A DNA stretch of 64,000 nucleotides from Vagococcus vulneris. GTDB taxonomy: Bacteria; Bacillota; Bacilli; Lactobacillales; Vagococcaceae. The DNA lies in NCBI RefSeq assembly GCF_003950515.1, contig NZ_NGJS01000002.1:62001-126000 (forward strand), given 5' to 3'. How positions within the stretch are numbered: the first letter of the stretch is position 1; each line of letters begins with the position of its first letter. This document shows, in pieces, positions 1 through 9,368 of the stretch. The notes under the pieces are model-generated. The model saw only the letters and a list, made by a program, of their open reading frames with translations, ran no database searches and was not told the DNA's origin. The position numbers were made by a program, and so were the translations under genes.

Positions 1-536
1 TCAATCGTCTGATTCTTTAAAGGTACAAGTGTTTCGTTAACTACACGTTCAGCAATTTCTGATTGATATTGTTTACTTTCAACAATCGGCACAAATTTTG
101 GACAAGCCAACTCTGTGACTCGTGCTTGCGAAATTTTATCATGAATTGCCTGTGTATAAGATTGAGAAGTCACTGTACCGACAGTGCCAATTACTCCAAT
201 ATGTTTTGTTCTTGTAACTTTAACACTAGCTCTAGCTCCTGGTTTAATCACACCGACAACTGGGATTTTCAACTTTTCTTTGATTTCATTTAAAACGATA
301 GCAGTGGCAGTATTACAAGCAAAAACAATCATTTTAACATCTTTTTCTAGTAAGAATTGAACCATATCCCAAGTGTACTCTTTAATTTGTTCAATCGGTC
401 GTGGACCATAAGGACACCTTGCAGTATCGCCAATATAACATACTGTTTCATTAGGCAATTGACGCAGAGCTTCTTTAACCACAGTCAACCCTCCTACACC
501 TGAGTCCAAAAAACCGATGGGGCGATTATTAATCAT
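1..536 (-). CDS. murI: Glutamate racemase, C-terminus cut by window edge
   Basis: Interconverts L- and D-glutamate to supply D-Glu for peptidoglycan in the cytoplasm. About 178 N-terminal residues are visible of a family that is usually about 270 long. The N-terminal DSGVGG motif (residues 11-16) and the first catalytic cysteine in ACNTAT (Cys74) are present; the second catalytic cysteine lies beyond the window edge. The ATG at 534-536 has GGAGG about 8 bases upstream. The frame is open to base 1, so it is truncated by the window rather than broken. It lies upstream of nothing else in this window and runs leftward away from tsaD. Confidence 0.93.
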   Translation of the reverse strand, partial: MINNRPIGFLDSGVGGLTVVKEALRQLPNETVCYIGDTARCPYGPRPIEQIKEYTWDMVQFLLEKDVKMIVFACNTATAIVLNEIKEKLKIPVVGVIKPGARASVKVTRTKHIGVIGTVGTVTSQSYTQAIHDKISQARVTELACPKFVPIVESKQYQSEIAERVVNETLVPLKNQTI

Positions 537-583
537 TAAATAGCCTCCATTTCTTTATCCATCTTTTCTACTGACCTGCGTCT

Positions 584-1630
584 CTATAAAGAGAGACCTG
601 GCTTAGCATTTAAATCTAAACCGGAAAAATGACCTTTTTTCGCTTCAATAAAGCCCGCTGCTCCAATCATTGCCGCGTTGTCACCGCATAAATTCAGTGG
701 TGGTACAGTTACTTTAACTTGTGGCAGATCATCTGCCATCACACTTTTAATTTTTTCTCGTAAACCCTGATTCGCAGCAACTCCACCAGCAATTATTAAC
801 TGATTTACTCGGTAGTCTTTACATGCCCGTACGGTTTTTGTCGTTAGCACATCCACAACACTATGTTGAAAACTTGCAGCTAAATCAACTGGAATTAATT
901 CTTCACCTCGTTGCTCTGCATTATGAACTAAATTAATAAAAGCACTCTTCAATCCGCTAAAACTAAAATCAAAGTTATCTTCTTTCATCATCGCACGAGG
1001 AAAATGGTAAGTATCTGCACCAAGATGAGCCATCTCATCTATTTCTTTACCACTAGGATAACTTAATCCCATAACTCTGCCCACTTTGTCATAAGCTTCG
1101 CCCGCCGCGTCATCTCTCGTTTCGCCAATAATTTCGTAATGTCCATGTTCTTTCATATACACTAATTCTGTATGACCACCGCTAACTAATAAAGCCATTA
1201 AAGGAAAGGTCATTTCCTCAACGAATCGAGCTGCATAAATATGACCCGCCATGTGATTAACAGGGATCAATGGCAGATTATTAGCCCAAGCAAATGTTTT
1301 TGCTGCAGTAATACCGATTAATAAAGCCCCAACAAGTCCTGGTCCATAGGTTACTGCCACACCATCTAAGTCGGAAACATCGACATCTGCTGACTCGAGT
1401 GCTTCTTCCATACAGCCGATAATTTGTTCAACATGGTGACGGCTGGCAACCTCGGGAACAACTCCGCCAAACCGCTTATGACTTTCTATTTGTGAAGCAA
1501 CAATATTTGATAAAATCGTCACGCCATCTTTAATAACCGCGACACTTGTCTCGTCGCAACTGCTTTCAATTGCTAAAATCAAGTGCATGTGCTGTCCGTT
1601 TGTTAATAATTCTTTCACTGTATTTTTCAC
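584..1630 (-). CDS. tsaD: tRNA threonylcarbamoyladenosine transferase TsaD
   Basis: Transfers the threonylcarbamoyl group to A37 of ANN-decoding tRNAs together with TsaB and TsaE. The ASKHA fold is recognisable: IESSCDETS near residues 21-29, the metal-binding HMAGH (His126 and His130), SGGHTEL and the C-terminal [11 protein letters not shown]. Length (348 aa) is usual. The upstream GTG at 1630 has an AGGAAG ribosome site; the more conventional start MHLILA at 1588 has no clear site, so the longer form is chosen. It is the last gene of a leftward cluster tsaB-GNAT-rimI-tsaD, an order common in Firmicutes. Confidence 0.96.
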   Translation of the reverse strand: MKNTVKELLTNGQHMHLILAIESSCDETSVAVIKDGVTILSNIVASQIESHKRFGGVVPEVASRHHVEQIIGCMEEALESADVDVSDLDGVAVTYGPGLVGALLIGITAAKTFAWANNLPLIPVNHMAGHIYAARFVEEMTFPLMALLVSGGHTELVYMKEHGHYEIIGETRDDAAGEAYDKVGRVMGLSYPSGKEIDEMAHLGADTYHFPRAMMKEDNFDFSFSGLKSAFINLVHNAEQRGEELIPVDLAASFQHSVVDVLTTKTVRACKDYRVNQLIIAGGVAANQGLREKIKSVMADDLPQVKVTVPPLNLCGDNAAMIGAAGFIEAKKGHFSGLDLNAKPGLSL

Positions 1631-1635
1631 TCTTC

Positions 1636-2094
1636 CTATAAAGATATTGCCATTAAGATTGCTGACTCTGTCGGAAAATGATAGTACTTTTTACGTGTAC
1701 CGATTCTTTCAAACCCGAGTGTCTCATAAAAAGACCGTGCAATTTGATTAGACTCTCTAACCTCTAAAAAACATTTATGACAACCTTCTGTTCTCAATAA
1801 TTTTTTCATTTCATACCAAATTCTTTTTCCTGTATTTTTTCCTTGTTGTTCCGGGCTAACAGCAATGGCTAATAGTTCAGCCTCATCTAGCACAACCTGA
1901 ATCGTACAATACGCTAAAGTATTTTGACTTTGGTCATCACAGATAATCAATGTTCGATTATTAGAATTTGCCAGTGCATCGGCAAACTGCTGCTCAGTCC
2001 AAGGCGAGCCAAAATCAAATGCTGCTTGACTCAATTTGTACAGTGTAACAGTCAATTCATTAGTCACACTAGTTGGCTCAATCAATTGATACAT
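1636..2094 (-). CDS. rimI: Ribosomal-protein-S18-alanine N-acetyltransferase RimI
   Basis: GNAT-fold acetyltransferase expected to acetylate the N-terminus of ribosomal protein S18. The acetyl-CoA loop appears as [14 protein letters not shown] (about residues 80-93), followed by the RimI-type [19 protein letters not shown]. The start is set at 2094 because GAGG sits 8 bases upstream of this ATG. It lies between tsaD and a second GNAT gene whose 3' end it overlaps, so translation is probably coupled. The neighbourhood with tsaB and tsaD is the usual one for rimI. Confidence 0.9.
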   Translation of the reverse strand: MYQLIEPTSVTNELTVTLYKLSQAAFDFGSPWTEQQFADALANSNNRTLIICDDQSQNTLAYCTIQVVLDEAELLAIAVSPEQQGKNTGKRIWYEMKKLLRTEGCHKCFLEVRESNQIARSFYETLGFERIGTRKKYYHFPTESAILMAISL

Positions 2095-2623
2095 CGTCAT
2101 CACCTCGCAAATAATAAATCATGTCCAAGGCATCTTCTCCAGATCGCTTATAATAAGCCTTTTTTAGCCCCCTGACAGTGAAGCCGAAACGTTCGTAAAG
2201 AGCAATCGCTGGCAGATTTTCTTTGCTGACTTCCAGTGTCATCTCTCGACACCCTCTTCTGATAGAATAATCTACCGCATATGTCATTAACTGGCCCCCA
2301 TACCCTTTGCCTTGATATTCGGTTAAGATAGATAAATTTGTTATGTGTGCATTAATCCCTTGAATTCGAATACCGATAAAACCGACAATTTTTTTACCAA
2401 TCAAATAATTAAAATAAATTGACTTACTTCCAGGTGTTAATTCCATGATAAAAATTGAATAGCTCCATGGTGATTTGCCGTAGATATCTTTGAGTATATT
2501 TTGAAGAGCTCCAATATCTGACAAAGCTGTTTTGTCTATCGTATGCTCTGGATGACTGAAGTTAATTGATGACAGTGCGTCCGTAATAAAAGGGTGCTTA
2601 AAAAAATTAAACCCGTTTAACAT
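2078..2623 (-). CDS. GNAT family N-acetyltransferase, RimI-like
   Basis: A second GNAT enzyme next to rimI. The acetyl-CoA site is TEYQGKGYGGQLM followed by LEVSKENLPAIALYERFGF, the pattern of RimI-type N-terminal acetyltransferases. It diverges from its neighbour over the N-terminal 60 residues, so it may have another substrate. The start at 2623 is preferred because GGAAG lies 8 bases upstream; longer forms starting at 2644 or 2677 would overlap tsaB further. It overlaps the end of tsaB by about 17 bases and the start of rimI, consistent with one operon. Confidence 0.85.
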   Translation of the reverse strand: MLNGFNFFKHPFITDALSSINFSHPEHTIDKTALSDIGALQNILKDIYGKSPWSYSIFIMELTPGSKSIYFNYLIGKKIVGFIGIRIQGINAHITNLSILTEYQGKGYGGQLMTYAVDYSIRRGCREMTLEVSKENLPAIALYERFGFTVRGLKKAYYKRSGEDALDMIYYLRGDDDVSID

Positions 2624-3326
2624 AATCCGTGCTTCCAATTTCATGCGTTTCCAACCATTTTTCCTCTGCTTCCACACGTTTTAAGTAATCTGGTACAAAT
2701 GATTCAATATCAGACACTAAGTCGCTTTCAGTAACTACATTCATTAATGCACGGGGTATTAAAGGTTCATTAATGATAGTTGCTTCAGGATATGCTTCAA
2801 GGATACTTTTGCGAAATGTCTCAGTATCTTCCCCGACAAAAATTAAAGGCAAATTATAATTATTTAATTCATTGATTAATCCATCAATCGAACAATGTTT
2901 GTCAGGAATAACACTGTTTAAATGACCTAATTCATACCGATATCCGCCTGCATAAACATTATTGCGTCTGGCATCCATCAAGGGGATAATCAATGCTTCT
3001 TTAGCTAATTGCTGATTTACACCTTTGGCTAGAATTTTTAGACTAGACACTGCATATAATGGAATACCTAAAGTCCAGGCTAATGTCTTGCCTGTCGTTA
3101 CGGCAATCCTCAAACCTGTATATGATCCTGGACCCTTAGCAACAACTACTTTTTTTAAATCCTTGGGAAGCAATTTTGCTTCTTGCATCACAAAATCTAT
3201 CGCAGGCATCAAAGTTACGCTATGATTTTTCTGTTCAGCTGAAACATGTTCTCCCACTAACCGACCTTTACTCGATAAGACAATTCCCATCGATTTGTTC
3301 GACGTATCTATTCCTAAAACTGCCAC
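2607..3326 (-). CDS. tsaB: tRNA threonylcarbamoyladenosine biosynthesis protein TsaB
   Basis: Inactive ASKHA-fold partner that scaffolds TsaD in t6A37 formation. The N-terminus LGIDTSNKSMGIVL and the GPGSYTGLRIAVTTGKTLAW segment (about residues 65-84) are diagnostic. Length (239 aa) is normal. It is the first gene of the leftward tsaB-GNAT-rimI-tsaD run. Confidence 0.95.
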   Translation of the reverse strand: MAVLGIDTSNKSMGIVLSSKGRLVGEHVSAEQKNHSVTLMPAIDFVMQEAKLLPKDLKKVVVAKGPGSYTGLRIAVTTGKTLAWTLGIPLYAVSSLKILAKGVNQQLAKEALIIPLMDARRNNVYAGGYRYELGHLNSVIPDKHCSIDGLINELNNYNLPLIFVGEDTETFRKSILEAYPEATIINEPLIPRALMNVVTESDLVSDIESFVPDYLKRVEAEEKWLETHEIGSTDYVKRV

Positions 3327-3448
3327 TTAACATCGTCCTTTATCAATTTTATGTTCCTATTGTAGCATAAACAAGCAAAAAAAAGATAAGAGAAAACGTA
3401 AAAGCACGCCCCCCTCATCTGATATGTTATTATGTAAATAATATTTAA

Positions 3449-3715
3449 TTAATGCAGTGCTGTAAAAAATGTAATGGCTCCTAAGATAATTCCAGGAACA
3501 TTAGCAAAAATAATCGGCCAATCTCTTTCATGTTTAAAGAAACCGTACACTGTCCAAAAAATACAATTAATCATCGCAACTAAGGGTTGAACCGGATTGC
3601 CATAATTTCCATTTAAATTATTTAAAATTTGAGGAATATACGAAACATACATCAAAATGGACATGATGGATGCAGCTCTTCCTAGCACTTGAATCCCATG
3701 ACTTTCATCTTTCAT
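3449..3715 (-). CDS. SemiSWEET-type sugar transporter
   Basis: A three-helix half-transporter of the SWEET/PQ-loop family; such proteins work as membrane dimers in facilitated sugar movement. About 88 residues, with the family signature SYIPQI in helix 1 and an asparagine-containing MINCIFWTVYGFF helix. The ATG at 3715 is chosen because the GGAGAT ribosome site is about 10 bases upstream, too close for an earlier GTG. It is a single gene after tsaB with no operon partners, and its substrate cannot be told from the sequence. Confidence 0.85.
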   Translation of the reverse strand: MKDESHGIQVLGRAASIMSILMYVSYIPQILNNLNGNYGNPVQPLVAMINCIFWTVYGFFKHERDWPIIFANVPGIILGAITFFTALH

Positions 3716-3724
3716 AAAAAACAC

Positions 3725-4115
3725 ATCTCCTTTATTTTATGATTTATCATATCACAAAATAGTAATTTATTACTTTTTTAAAATTATATTCACTTTTCAC
3801 CAATTTTCTAGGCTTTCTAAATTAAGACTCAGGTAAAAACATCTGAAAGTTATAGCTGCCAATTATAACAATGGAGTTTTACCTACTAGATATTCAAAAA
3901 ATACTAAGTGCTTAAAATATCAAAATAACGAATATAAAAATACTAAAGAAAATCCAGCAGAATCAGGTGTTATACCATATGATAAAAAACAATAAATTAA
4001 AAGAGCGAAAGGCATGAATACAATATTGATGTGATCAACTTTTCAGACAAAGAATACGTAATAAAAAATTAGCTTTTGGATAATAAAATAAAAAGCACTC
4101 ATTCGAGTTGCTTTT
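3725..4115. other. Intergenic stretch with a coding remnant
   Basis: About 390 bases without an intact gene. On the plus strand around 3855-3996 a frame of about 45 codons is open without a start and ends in KKQ-stop; it looks like the tail of a decayed hydrophilic protein. I recognise no family. AT-rich remainder holds nothing else I can support. Confidence 0.4.
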
Positions 4116-4550
4116 TCACACTACATTCCACTTCATGATTAATTCAACTTCATTTGTATCACCATCAAGAGATTGATTTACTATTCTAAAACCATGATTT
4201 AAATAAAACTGAGTTGCTTTTTCATTTTTTTCATAAACTGATAAAACCATTGTAGTTAAATTTTGTTTAGCTACTTCCAATAATTGACTTCCGATACCAA
4301 AATTTTGATATTTTTCTAAAATAAAAATACCTGCTATATAGTTTTCTTGTAATCCTATAAATCCTCTGATTGATTCATCATCTAAATAAACATAAACATC
4401 AGCTTTAGGCAATTCCTCCTTAACGTAGTCCACATTTTCTTTCCAATACTCTTTCGGAATAAAATTATGACTAGATATATTTGTGACTAACCATATTTTT
4501 ACTATTTCATCCAATTGTTCAGCTGTTAAATCTGTTAATTTTTTTATCAT
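4116..4550 (-). CDS. GNAT family N-acetyltransferase
   Basis: A 144-residue acetyltransferase. The acetyl-CoA-binding segment reads ILEKYQNFGIGSQLLEVAK (about residues 77-95) and is followed by SVYEKNEKATQFYLNHGF, typical of the YjaB/YjgM-like branch that acetylates small molecules or peptides. It stands alone between a coding remnant and the AlkD-like pseudogene. The substrate is not predictable. Confidence 0.85.
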   Translation of the reverse strand: MIKKLTDLTAEQLDEIVKIWLVTNISSHNFIPKEYWKENVDYVKEELPKADVYVYLDDESIRGFIGLQENYIAGIFILEKYQNFGIGSQLLEVAKQNLTTMVLSVYEKNEKATQFYLNHGFRIVNQSLDGDTNEVELIMKWNVV

Positions 4551-4736
4551 ATCATTTCTCTTTCCTGTTATTTTAATTTGTATTTTATATAATTAAACAT
4601 TATACCAAGTAAAAAGGGCTTCAAACCTTATCTGAGGCCTTTTAATAATTATTAAGGTAATTTGGCTTAATTCGTTAAAATCATTCATAGTTACCATAGG
4701 TCAGATATGTTGAGCTTTTAATTATTTAGAAATTAT

Positions 4737-5414
4737 TTATCCATCTTAAATTTTGAAGAAATTAATCTACTTCTACTAGGTACTTTAATCAAAGTAATTA
4801 GTTCTTTTAAAGCATTTTTGCCAACTCAAATATATGCTTTATTAGAGTGACTTTTAAACTGTTCAGCAACTTCAATGCTTTTTTTATTGGAAAATTCGTT
4901 TATTTTTCCTGATTCTCTTAATGCCCAAGAAGCAGATTTCTTTATGATAAGATCATCAGTTATTTTCGACTCATGTATTAGGCTTAAGTGTTTTTCTATT
5001 TCAATATTTGATAAATCTTTGTGAACTGATGTAGAGGCTACTTAAGTATTATCGCTAGTTATCCAATTTAATATAAAATCCTCATAATCTTTTTTTTAAT
5101 AATGACATGTTTACAATACATATCACATAGATCCCACGAATGCACAAGATCCATGTATTTTTCAATTTGCTCTTTTGAATAGTCATTAGAGTTCATAAGT
5201 AAAACAGCTATAATCTTACATTCATTGTATTCTGAGTTCCCTAAGTCCTGAATCAATTGTTCGTCATCACCACACTTTTTAGCAATTTTTCTTAATTTTT
5301 TAGTTGGTACACCTATTATGTCTTTTTCAGGTACTCCTAATCTTATAGTGTTTTTTTATAATCACTTGAAGCTATAGAGTTTAAATGATTAATGATTTCT
5401 AAGATACTAATCAT
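4737..5414 (-). pseudogene. Decayed AlkD-like DNA alkylation repair gene
   Basis: Pieces of a HEAT-repeat DNA glycosylase of the AlkD family follow one another in different frames: VPEKDIIGVPTKKLRKIAKK near the start, LGNSEYNECKIIAVLL in the middle and IIKKSASWALRESGKINEF near the end. AlkD normally reads as one frame of about 220 residues. Frameshifts and in-frame stops (for example near 5340, 5080 and 5045) break it. The ATG at 5414 overlaps the stop of the SRPBCC gene, so the two were once translationally coupled. Confidence 0.75.
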
Positions 5415-5817
5415 GACTGAGTTTTCTTTCTAAATCCTGCATATATTCTTTTTGAATTCTTTTTAAGTTCATTACGAGAAAAGAAAGAGCCCAAATGAAA
5501 GGATTTTTAATATTAAGCTCTTCTGAAAAGATTAATTTAGTTTTCTGTGTATCTAGTTTTATAAAAATACCTGTCCATGTTCCTATAAAAAATTTGTTTT
5601 CCATATCAAAACAATACTTTTTACAGAACTCTTTATCTGTAATTACAAAGGTTGTTTGTCCTCCGCTTTTAAAATGTTCGATAAATTTTTGTTCATTTAT
5701 TTTCTCTATCTTAGATAGGTCACTCCTCCAATCACAATCATCAAGATTAGTAACTGTTTCCCAAACCTTTTTTATATTACTACCCATTTCCCATTCAATT
5801 TTAGATACTCGTTTCAT
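5407..5817 (-). CDS. SRPBCC family (START/Bet v1-like) protein
   Basis: A 136-residue protein with the pattern of the polyketide cyclase/SRPBCC ligand-binding fold: SKIEWEMGSNIKKVWETVTNLDDCDWRSDL at the N-terminus, a run of beta strands, and a C-terminal amphipathic helix ending in QDLERKL. Such proteins bind hydrophobic ligands in the cytoplasm; the ligand is unknown here. It sits directly before the broken AlkD-like gene. Confidence 0.75.
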   Translation of the reverse strand: MKRVSKIEWEMGSNIKKVWETVTNLDDCDWRSDLSKIEKINEQKFIEHFKSGGQTTFVITDKEFCKKYCFDMENKFFIGTWTGIFIKLDTQKTKLIFSEELNIKNPFIWALSFLVMNLKRIQKEYMQDLERKLSHD

Positions 5818-6351
5818 ACTTATTCTCCTCTCGCAATAATTAAATTATATCAATTAGTTAATATTTTAACAAAATCAGCTTACATATACCGTTATTATAC
5901 CAATTTTTTCTTAAGTACTGTGACTAGATAAAAGAAGCGATTTTTATAAACTTAATAATAATAATTGACCTAGAGATAGCTGCTCTAATTTTTATAGACG
6001 TAATAACATTCCATTTGTTAAAAGAAAAGGGAACAAGTTTAGTTAGTGAATTTGATATTATTACTGAAAAAAATATGACAAAAAAACTAGTTTAGGTATG
6101 AGAAACTTTTTATTAACTTGGGGGGACTAATCATATTATTAGGTTAGATTTTTTTAATTCATTCATGAGGATTTTGTAATAAGAACTATGATAATATTTT
6201 ACATAATTAAATAATCTCTTTAACTATATTAGACAATGAAAAAAGAACATGATACACTTTACACAGCGAAGGAAGGTTGTTTCCATGTTTCTTAAAAACT
6301 ATTTAAAATTTATTAGAAATACACCTCTTGACATAATTAAATGATGAAGCA
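5818..6351. other. AT-rich non-coding gap
   Basis: About 530 bases very rich in A and T with scattered short frames and no start with a good ribosome site. It probably holds decayed sequence and the upstream promoter region of the ABC-F gene. I see no repeat or RNA gene I can support. Confidence 0.4.
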
Positions 6352-6458
6352 ATGTTAAAGAGGATTACGATAAAAAGTTTCATCAAAATAGGTTATTTAG
6401 TATACCTATTTTTGGTGATTTCGTAAAACTGTAGACGACATCGTGCTACAGTTTTTTT
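6352..6458 (+). promoter_or_regulatory. Leader with short ORF and intrinsic terminator before ABC-F gene
   Basis: A 24-codon frame (6352-6426, product starting MLKRITIKSFIKIGYLVYL) is followed at once by a hairpin ACTGTAG/CTACAGT with a run of seven T (6427-6458). The hairpin ends 20 bases before the ABC-F start. This is the arrangement of ribosome-mediated attenuation upstream of ABC-F genes. The short frame has no obvious ribosome site, so its translation is uncertain; the terminator is clear. Confidence 0.5.
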
Positions 6459-6478
6459 GTGCGAAAGAAAGGATACTT

Positions 6479-8005
6479 ATGTTAAATTTAACAAATATTA
6501 CACAACAATTTGGTGATAAAGTACTATATGAAGATTTAAATCTGCAAATTAATAAAGGTGAACACGTTGGTTTAATTGGACAAAACGGTGCAGGAAAATC
6601 GACTTTAATTAAAATTATTATTGGTGATCTTTTGCCTGATGAAGGGCGTGTTGAATTTCCAAAAAATCATCATTTAGGTTATCTTGATCAATACATCGAA
6701 GTTGATGAAACACTGACTATCTACGAATTTTTAAAAACTGCATTCAATAAAGACTTGCTTAAAGAACAAAAAATCGCCTCTTATTACGAAGATTATGAAC
6801 AGACCTATGATGATAGCTTGTTAGAAAAGGCTGGAAATCTACAGACACAACTCGATCAGGGAAATTTCTACCAAATGGATACATTAATTCAAGAAATGGC
6901 TTCAGGGCTTGGTATTGATATTTTAGGATTAGATACCCATTTAAAAAATTTAAGCGGCGGCCAACGTTCAAAAGTTATCTTGGCAAAATTATTACTTGAA
7001 AATCCTGATACACTAATTTTAGATGAACCGACTAACCATCTTGATGATACGCATATTAAGTGGCTAACTGATTTTCTTAATGAGTTTCCGGGAACTTTTT
7101 TAGTTATTTCGCATGATCGTGCATTTTTAAACGATATTACAACACATATTGCTGATATCGAATTTGGAAAATTAACTAAGTACAAAGGAAATCTCACTAA
7201 GGCGCTTAAACAAAAAGAAACAAACCGTGATGCTTATTTAAGACAGTATGAATCTCAAAAGAAACATATTGAAAAAACAGAGGCTTATATTCGAAAGTAC
7301 AAAGCGGGGTCTCGATCAACAATGGCAAAAAGCCGTGAAAAACAATTGGATAAAATCGATCGCTTGACTCCACCTAACGAAGCAGCCAAACCTAATTTTA
7401 CTTTTCGATATAACCCGATTATCACTACACTTGCTTTATCAACAGATAATTTAGTTATCGGCTATGCACAACCGCTGTTACAACAGCCAATTAACTTAAC
7501 TATCCGGTACGGCGAAAAAATTGCTATTCGTGGATTTAACGGTGTTGGAAAATCAACACTTATCAAAACCTTGATTAGTGAAATCCCAGCATTATCCGGT
7601 GAATTTCACTTTCCAGCCAATACAAAAATTAATTATTTCTCACAAGACTTAGAATGGGAATTTCCTCTTGAAACACCCATTCAATACTTAAGTAATCTAT
7701 TTCCAACAGCGACAAATAAAGAATTGAGAAAACACTTATCTCGGTCAGGTTTGGTTAACCAACTGGCTCAAGAACAGCTTCAGATGCTAAGCGGTGGAGA
7801 ACAAACTAAAGTTAAACTGGCTGAAATGACTATGAGAGAAGGAAATCTATTGATTTTAGATGAACCGACTAATCATATTGACCAGCAGACCAAAGAAAGT
7901 CTCCAAAAAAGTTTAGCTGACTACCCAGGAACTGTTATTGTCGTCTCACATGAACAAGATTTCTACGAAGGTTTTGTCGATCGTATTATCGATATCGATG
8001 GTTAG
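6479..8005 (+). CDS. ABC-F family ATP-binding protein
   Basis: Cytoplasmic, soluble protein with two ABC domains and no membrane segments, of the kind that binds the ribosomal E site. Walker A GQNGAGKST (about residue 35) and GFNGVGKST (about residue 353), signatures LSGGQRSKV and LSGGEQTKV, and two LDEPTNH Walker B motifs are present. The linker between domains (about residues 230-310) is rich in Lys and Arg, as in translation-factor types. Start 6479 is taken because GAAAGGA lies just upstream. It may be a translation factor like YkpA or a resistance protein; the attenuator-like leader leaves resistance open. Confidence 0.88.
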   Translation: MLNLTNITQQFGDKVLYEDLNLQINKGEHVGLIGQNGAGKSTLIKIIIGDLLPDEGRVEFPKNHHLGYLDQYIEVDETLTIYEFLKTAFNKDLLKEQKIASYYEDYEQTYDDSLLEKAGNLQTQLDQGNFYQMDTLIQEMASGLGIDILGLDTHLKNLSGGQRSKVILAKLLLENPDTLILDEPTNHLDDTHIKWLTDFLNEFPGTFLVISHDRAFLNDITTHIADIEFGKLTKYKGNLTKALKQKETNRDAYLRQYESQKKHIEKTEAYIRKYKAGSRSTMAKSREKQLDKIDRLTPPNEAAKPNFTFRYNPIITTLALSTDNLVIGYAQPLLQQPINLTIRYGEKIAIRGFNGVGKSTLIKTLISEIPALSGEFHFPANTKINYFSQDLEWEFPLETPIQYLSNLFPTATNKELRKHLSRSGLVNQLAQEQLQMLSGGEQTKVKLAEMTMREGNLLILDEPTNHIDQQTKESLQKSLADYPGTVIVVSHEQDFYEGFVDRIIDIDG

Positions 8006-8012
8006 CAGTTAA

Positions 8013-8052
8013 CAAAAAGAGACGGGGTCAATTTTCTCCGTCTCTTTTTTAT
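8013..8052. terminator. Bidirectional terminator
   Basis: AAAAAGAGACGG and CCGTCTCTTTTTT form a stem between two convergent genes, the ABC-F gene and the CorC-like gene. T runs on both strands suit use in both directions. Confidence 0.85.
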
Positions 8053-9350
8053 TTATTTCTTATATCAACTACTTTAAACGAATCAACAACTGATTCATTA
8101 CTCATTTCTAACACCGTGTATAAAACATCATCGATAGACACGGTGAATCCTTCAACAACCTCATGACCATAGCGACTTGTAAAATACCCGCTTAACGTCA
8201 CGTTTCCATGAGGATCCTCTAAATTAGGCAATTTTAACAGATGAGTAAAGTCATCTAATTCAATGCCGCCTTCAACAATGTAGTGATTACTGCCTAAAGC
8301 ACGGATTAAAGGTATCTCCATATCGACCTCGTCTTGAATATCACCGACTAACTCTTCTACTATATCTTCGATGGTTACAATACCTGCAGTTCCTCCATAT
8401 TCGTCCACGACTATGGCTAAATGTTTGTGTTGTACTTGCATCATCTTTAACACAATTTTAATTGGTGAATTTTCCATAACAAAAATTGGTTTTTCAACAA
8501 AAGTCTCGACATGTGCATCAGCATTAATATATGCTTCCTTTACCATACTTGATAATGTGACATATCCGATTACTGTATCTTTTGACTGACGAATAACTGG
8601 AAAACGACTATAACCCGTTTCGACCATTTGACCTATTGTCTCTGAAACAGATGTGCCTTCTTCAACGACATGCATTTCCAATCGATTCGTCATTATTTCT
8701 TTTACTTGACGTTCATCAAAATCAAAAATTCGAGATAGATATTGGTACTCTTCTTTATTAATTTCGCCTTTACGAAAGCTATCCTTAGCAACTTGAAGCA
8801 ATTCCTCTTCTGAGAGTGTTTCATTGGCCTCACCTACCATATGAATACCAAATAACTTTCCGATACTATTTGCTGATTTATTTAACAATGCTATAAATGG
8901 TGCAGTACATTTGTAAAATATATGCAAGGGTCTCGCAGTAGCCAATGTGACTTTTTCAGGTGCAACAATACTGTATGATTTTGGTAGGAGCTCACCAACA
9001 ACAACCTCAATAAAAGTAATGATAATATATGCCAAAATAATTGAAATTGTTAGTGACAGTGCCCTACTGATTGGTAAAGCACCGATTAAAGGTTCTAGAA
9101 TTGAACTGACAGTTGTTTCACCTATCCCCCCAATAATCAATGTTGTCAATGTGATCCCTAGCTGACAAGCACTTAAATAATCATCTAAATGATGCACCAT
9201 ATGTCTTGCTAGTTTTGCATTTTTTACACCTTCTTCTTCTAAAGATTCAAGCTTCGTTCCTCGAACCTTTACCAAAGCAAATTCAGCTGCAACAAAAATC
9301 GCCGTCACCCAAATCATTAAGGCAATTAAAATAAGTTTCAAAAAAATCAT
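8049..9350 (-). CDS. CNNM/CorC-type transporter, hemolysin family
   Basis: A 433-residue membrane protein: DUF21 transmembrane domain (residues 1-190, beginning with a hydrophobic helix), a CBS pair (about 205-330, with VVDEYGGTAGIVTIEDIVEELVG) and a C-terminal CorC/HlyC domain (about 345-430). Family members act in magnesium or cobalt export or homeostasis at the plasma membrane. The hemolysin label is historical. It is a single gene running toward the ABC-F gene. Confidence 0.92.
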   Translation of the reverse strand: MIFLKLILIALMIWVTAIFVAAEFALVKVRGTKLESLEEEGVKNAKLARHMVHHLDDYLSACQLGITLTTLIIGGIGETTVSSILEPLIGALPISRALSLTISIILAYIIITFIEVVVGELLPKSYSIVAPEKVTLATARPLHIFYKCTAPFIALLNKSANSIGKLFGIHMVGEANETLSEEELLQVAKDSFRKGEINKEEYQYLSRIFDFDERQVKEIMTNRLEMHVVEEGTSVSETIGQMVETGYSRFPVIRQSKDTVIGYVTLSSMVKEAYINADAHVETFVEKPIFVMENSPIKIVLKMMQVQHKHLAIVVDEYGGTAGIVTIEDIVEELVGDIQDEVDMEIPLIRALGSNHYIVEGGIELDDFTHLLKLPNLEDPHGNVTLSGYFTSRYGHEVVEGFTVSIDDVLYTVLEMSNESVVDSFKVVDIRNK

Positions 9351-9368
9351 AATATATTCCTTCTTTTT

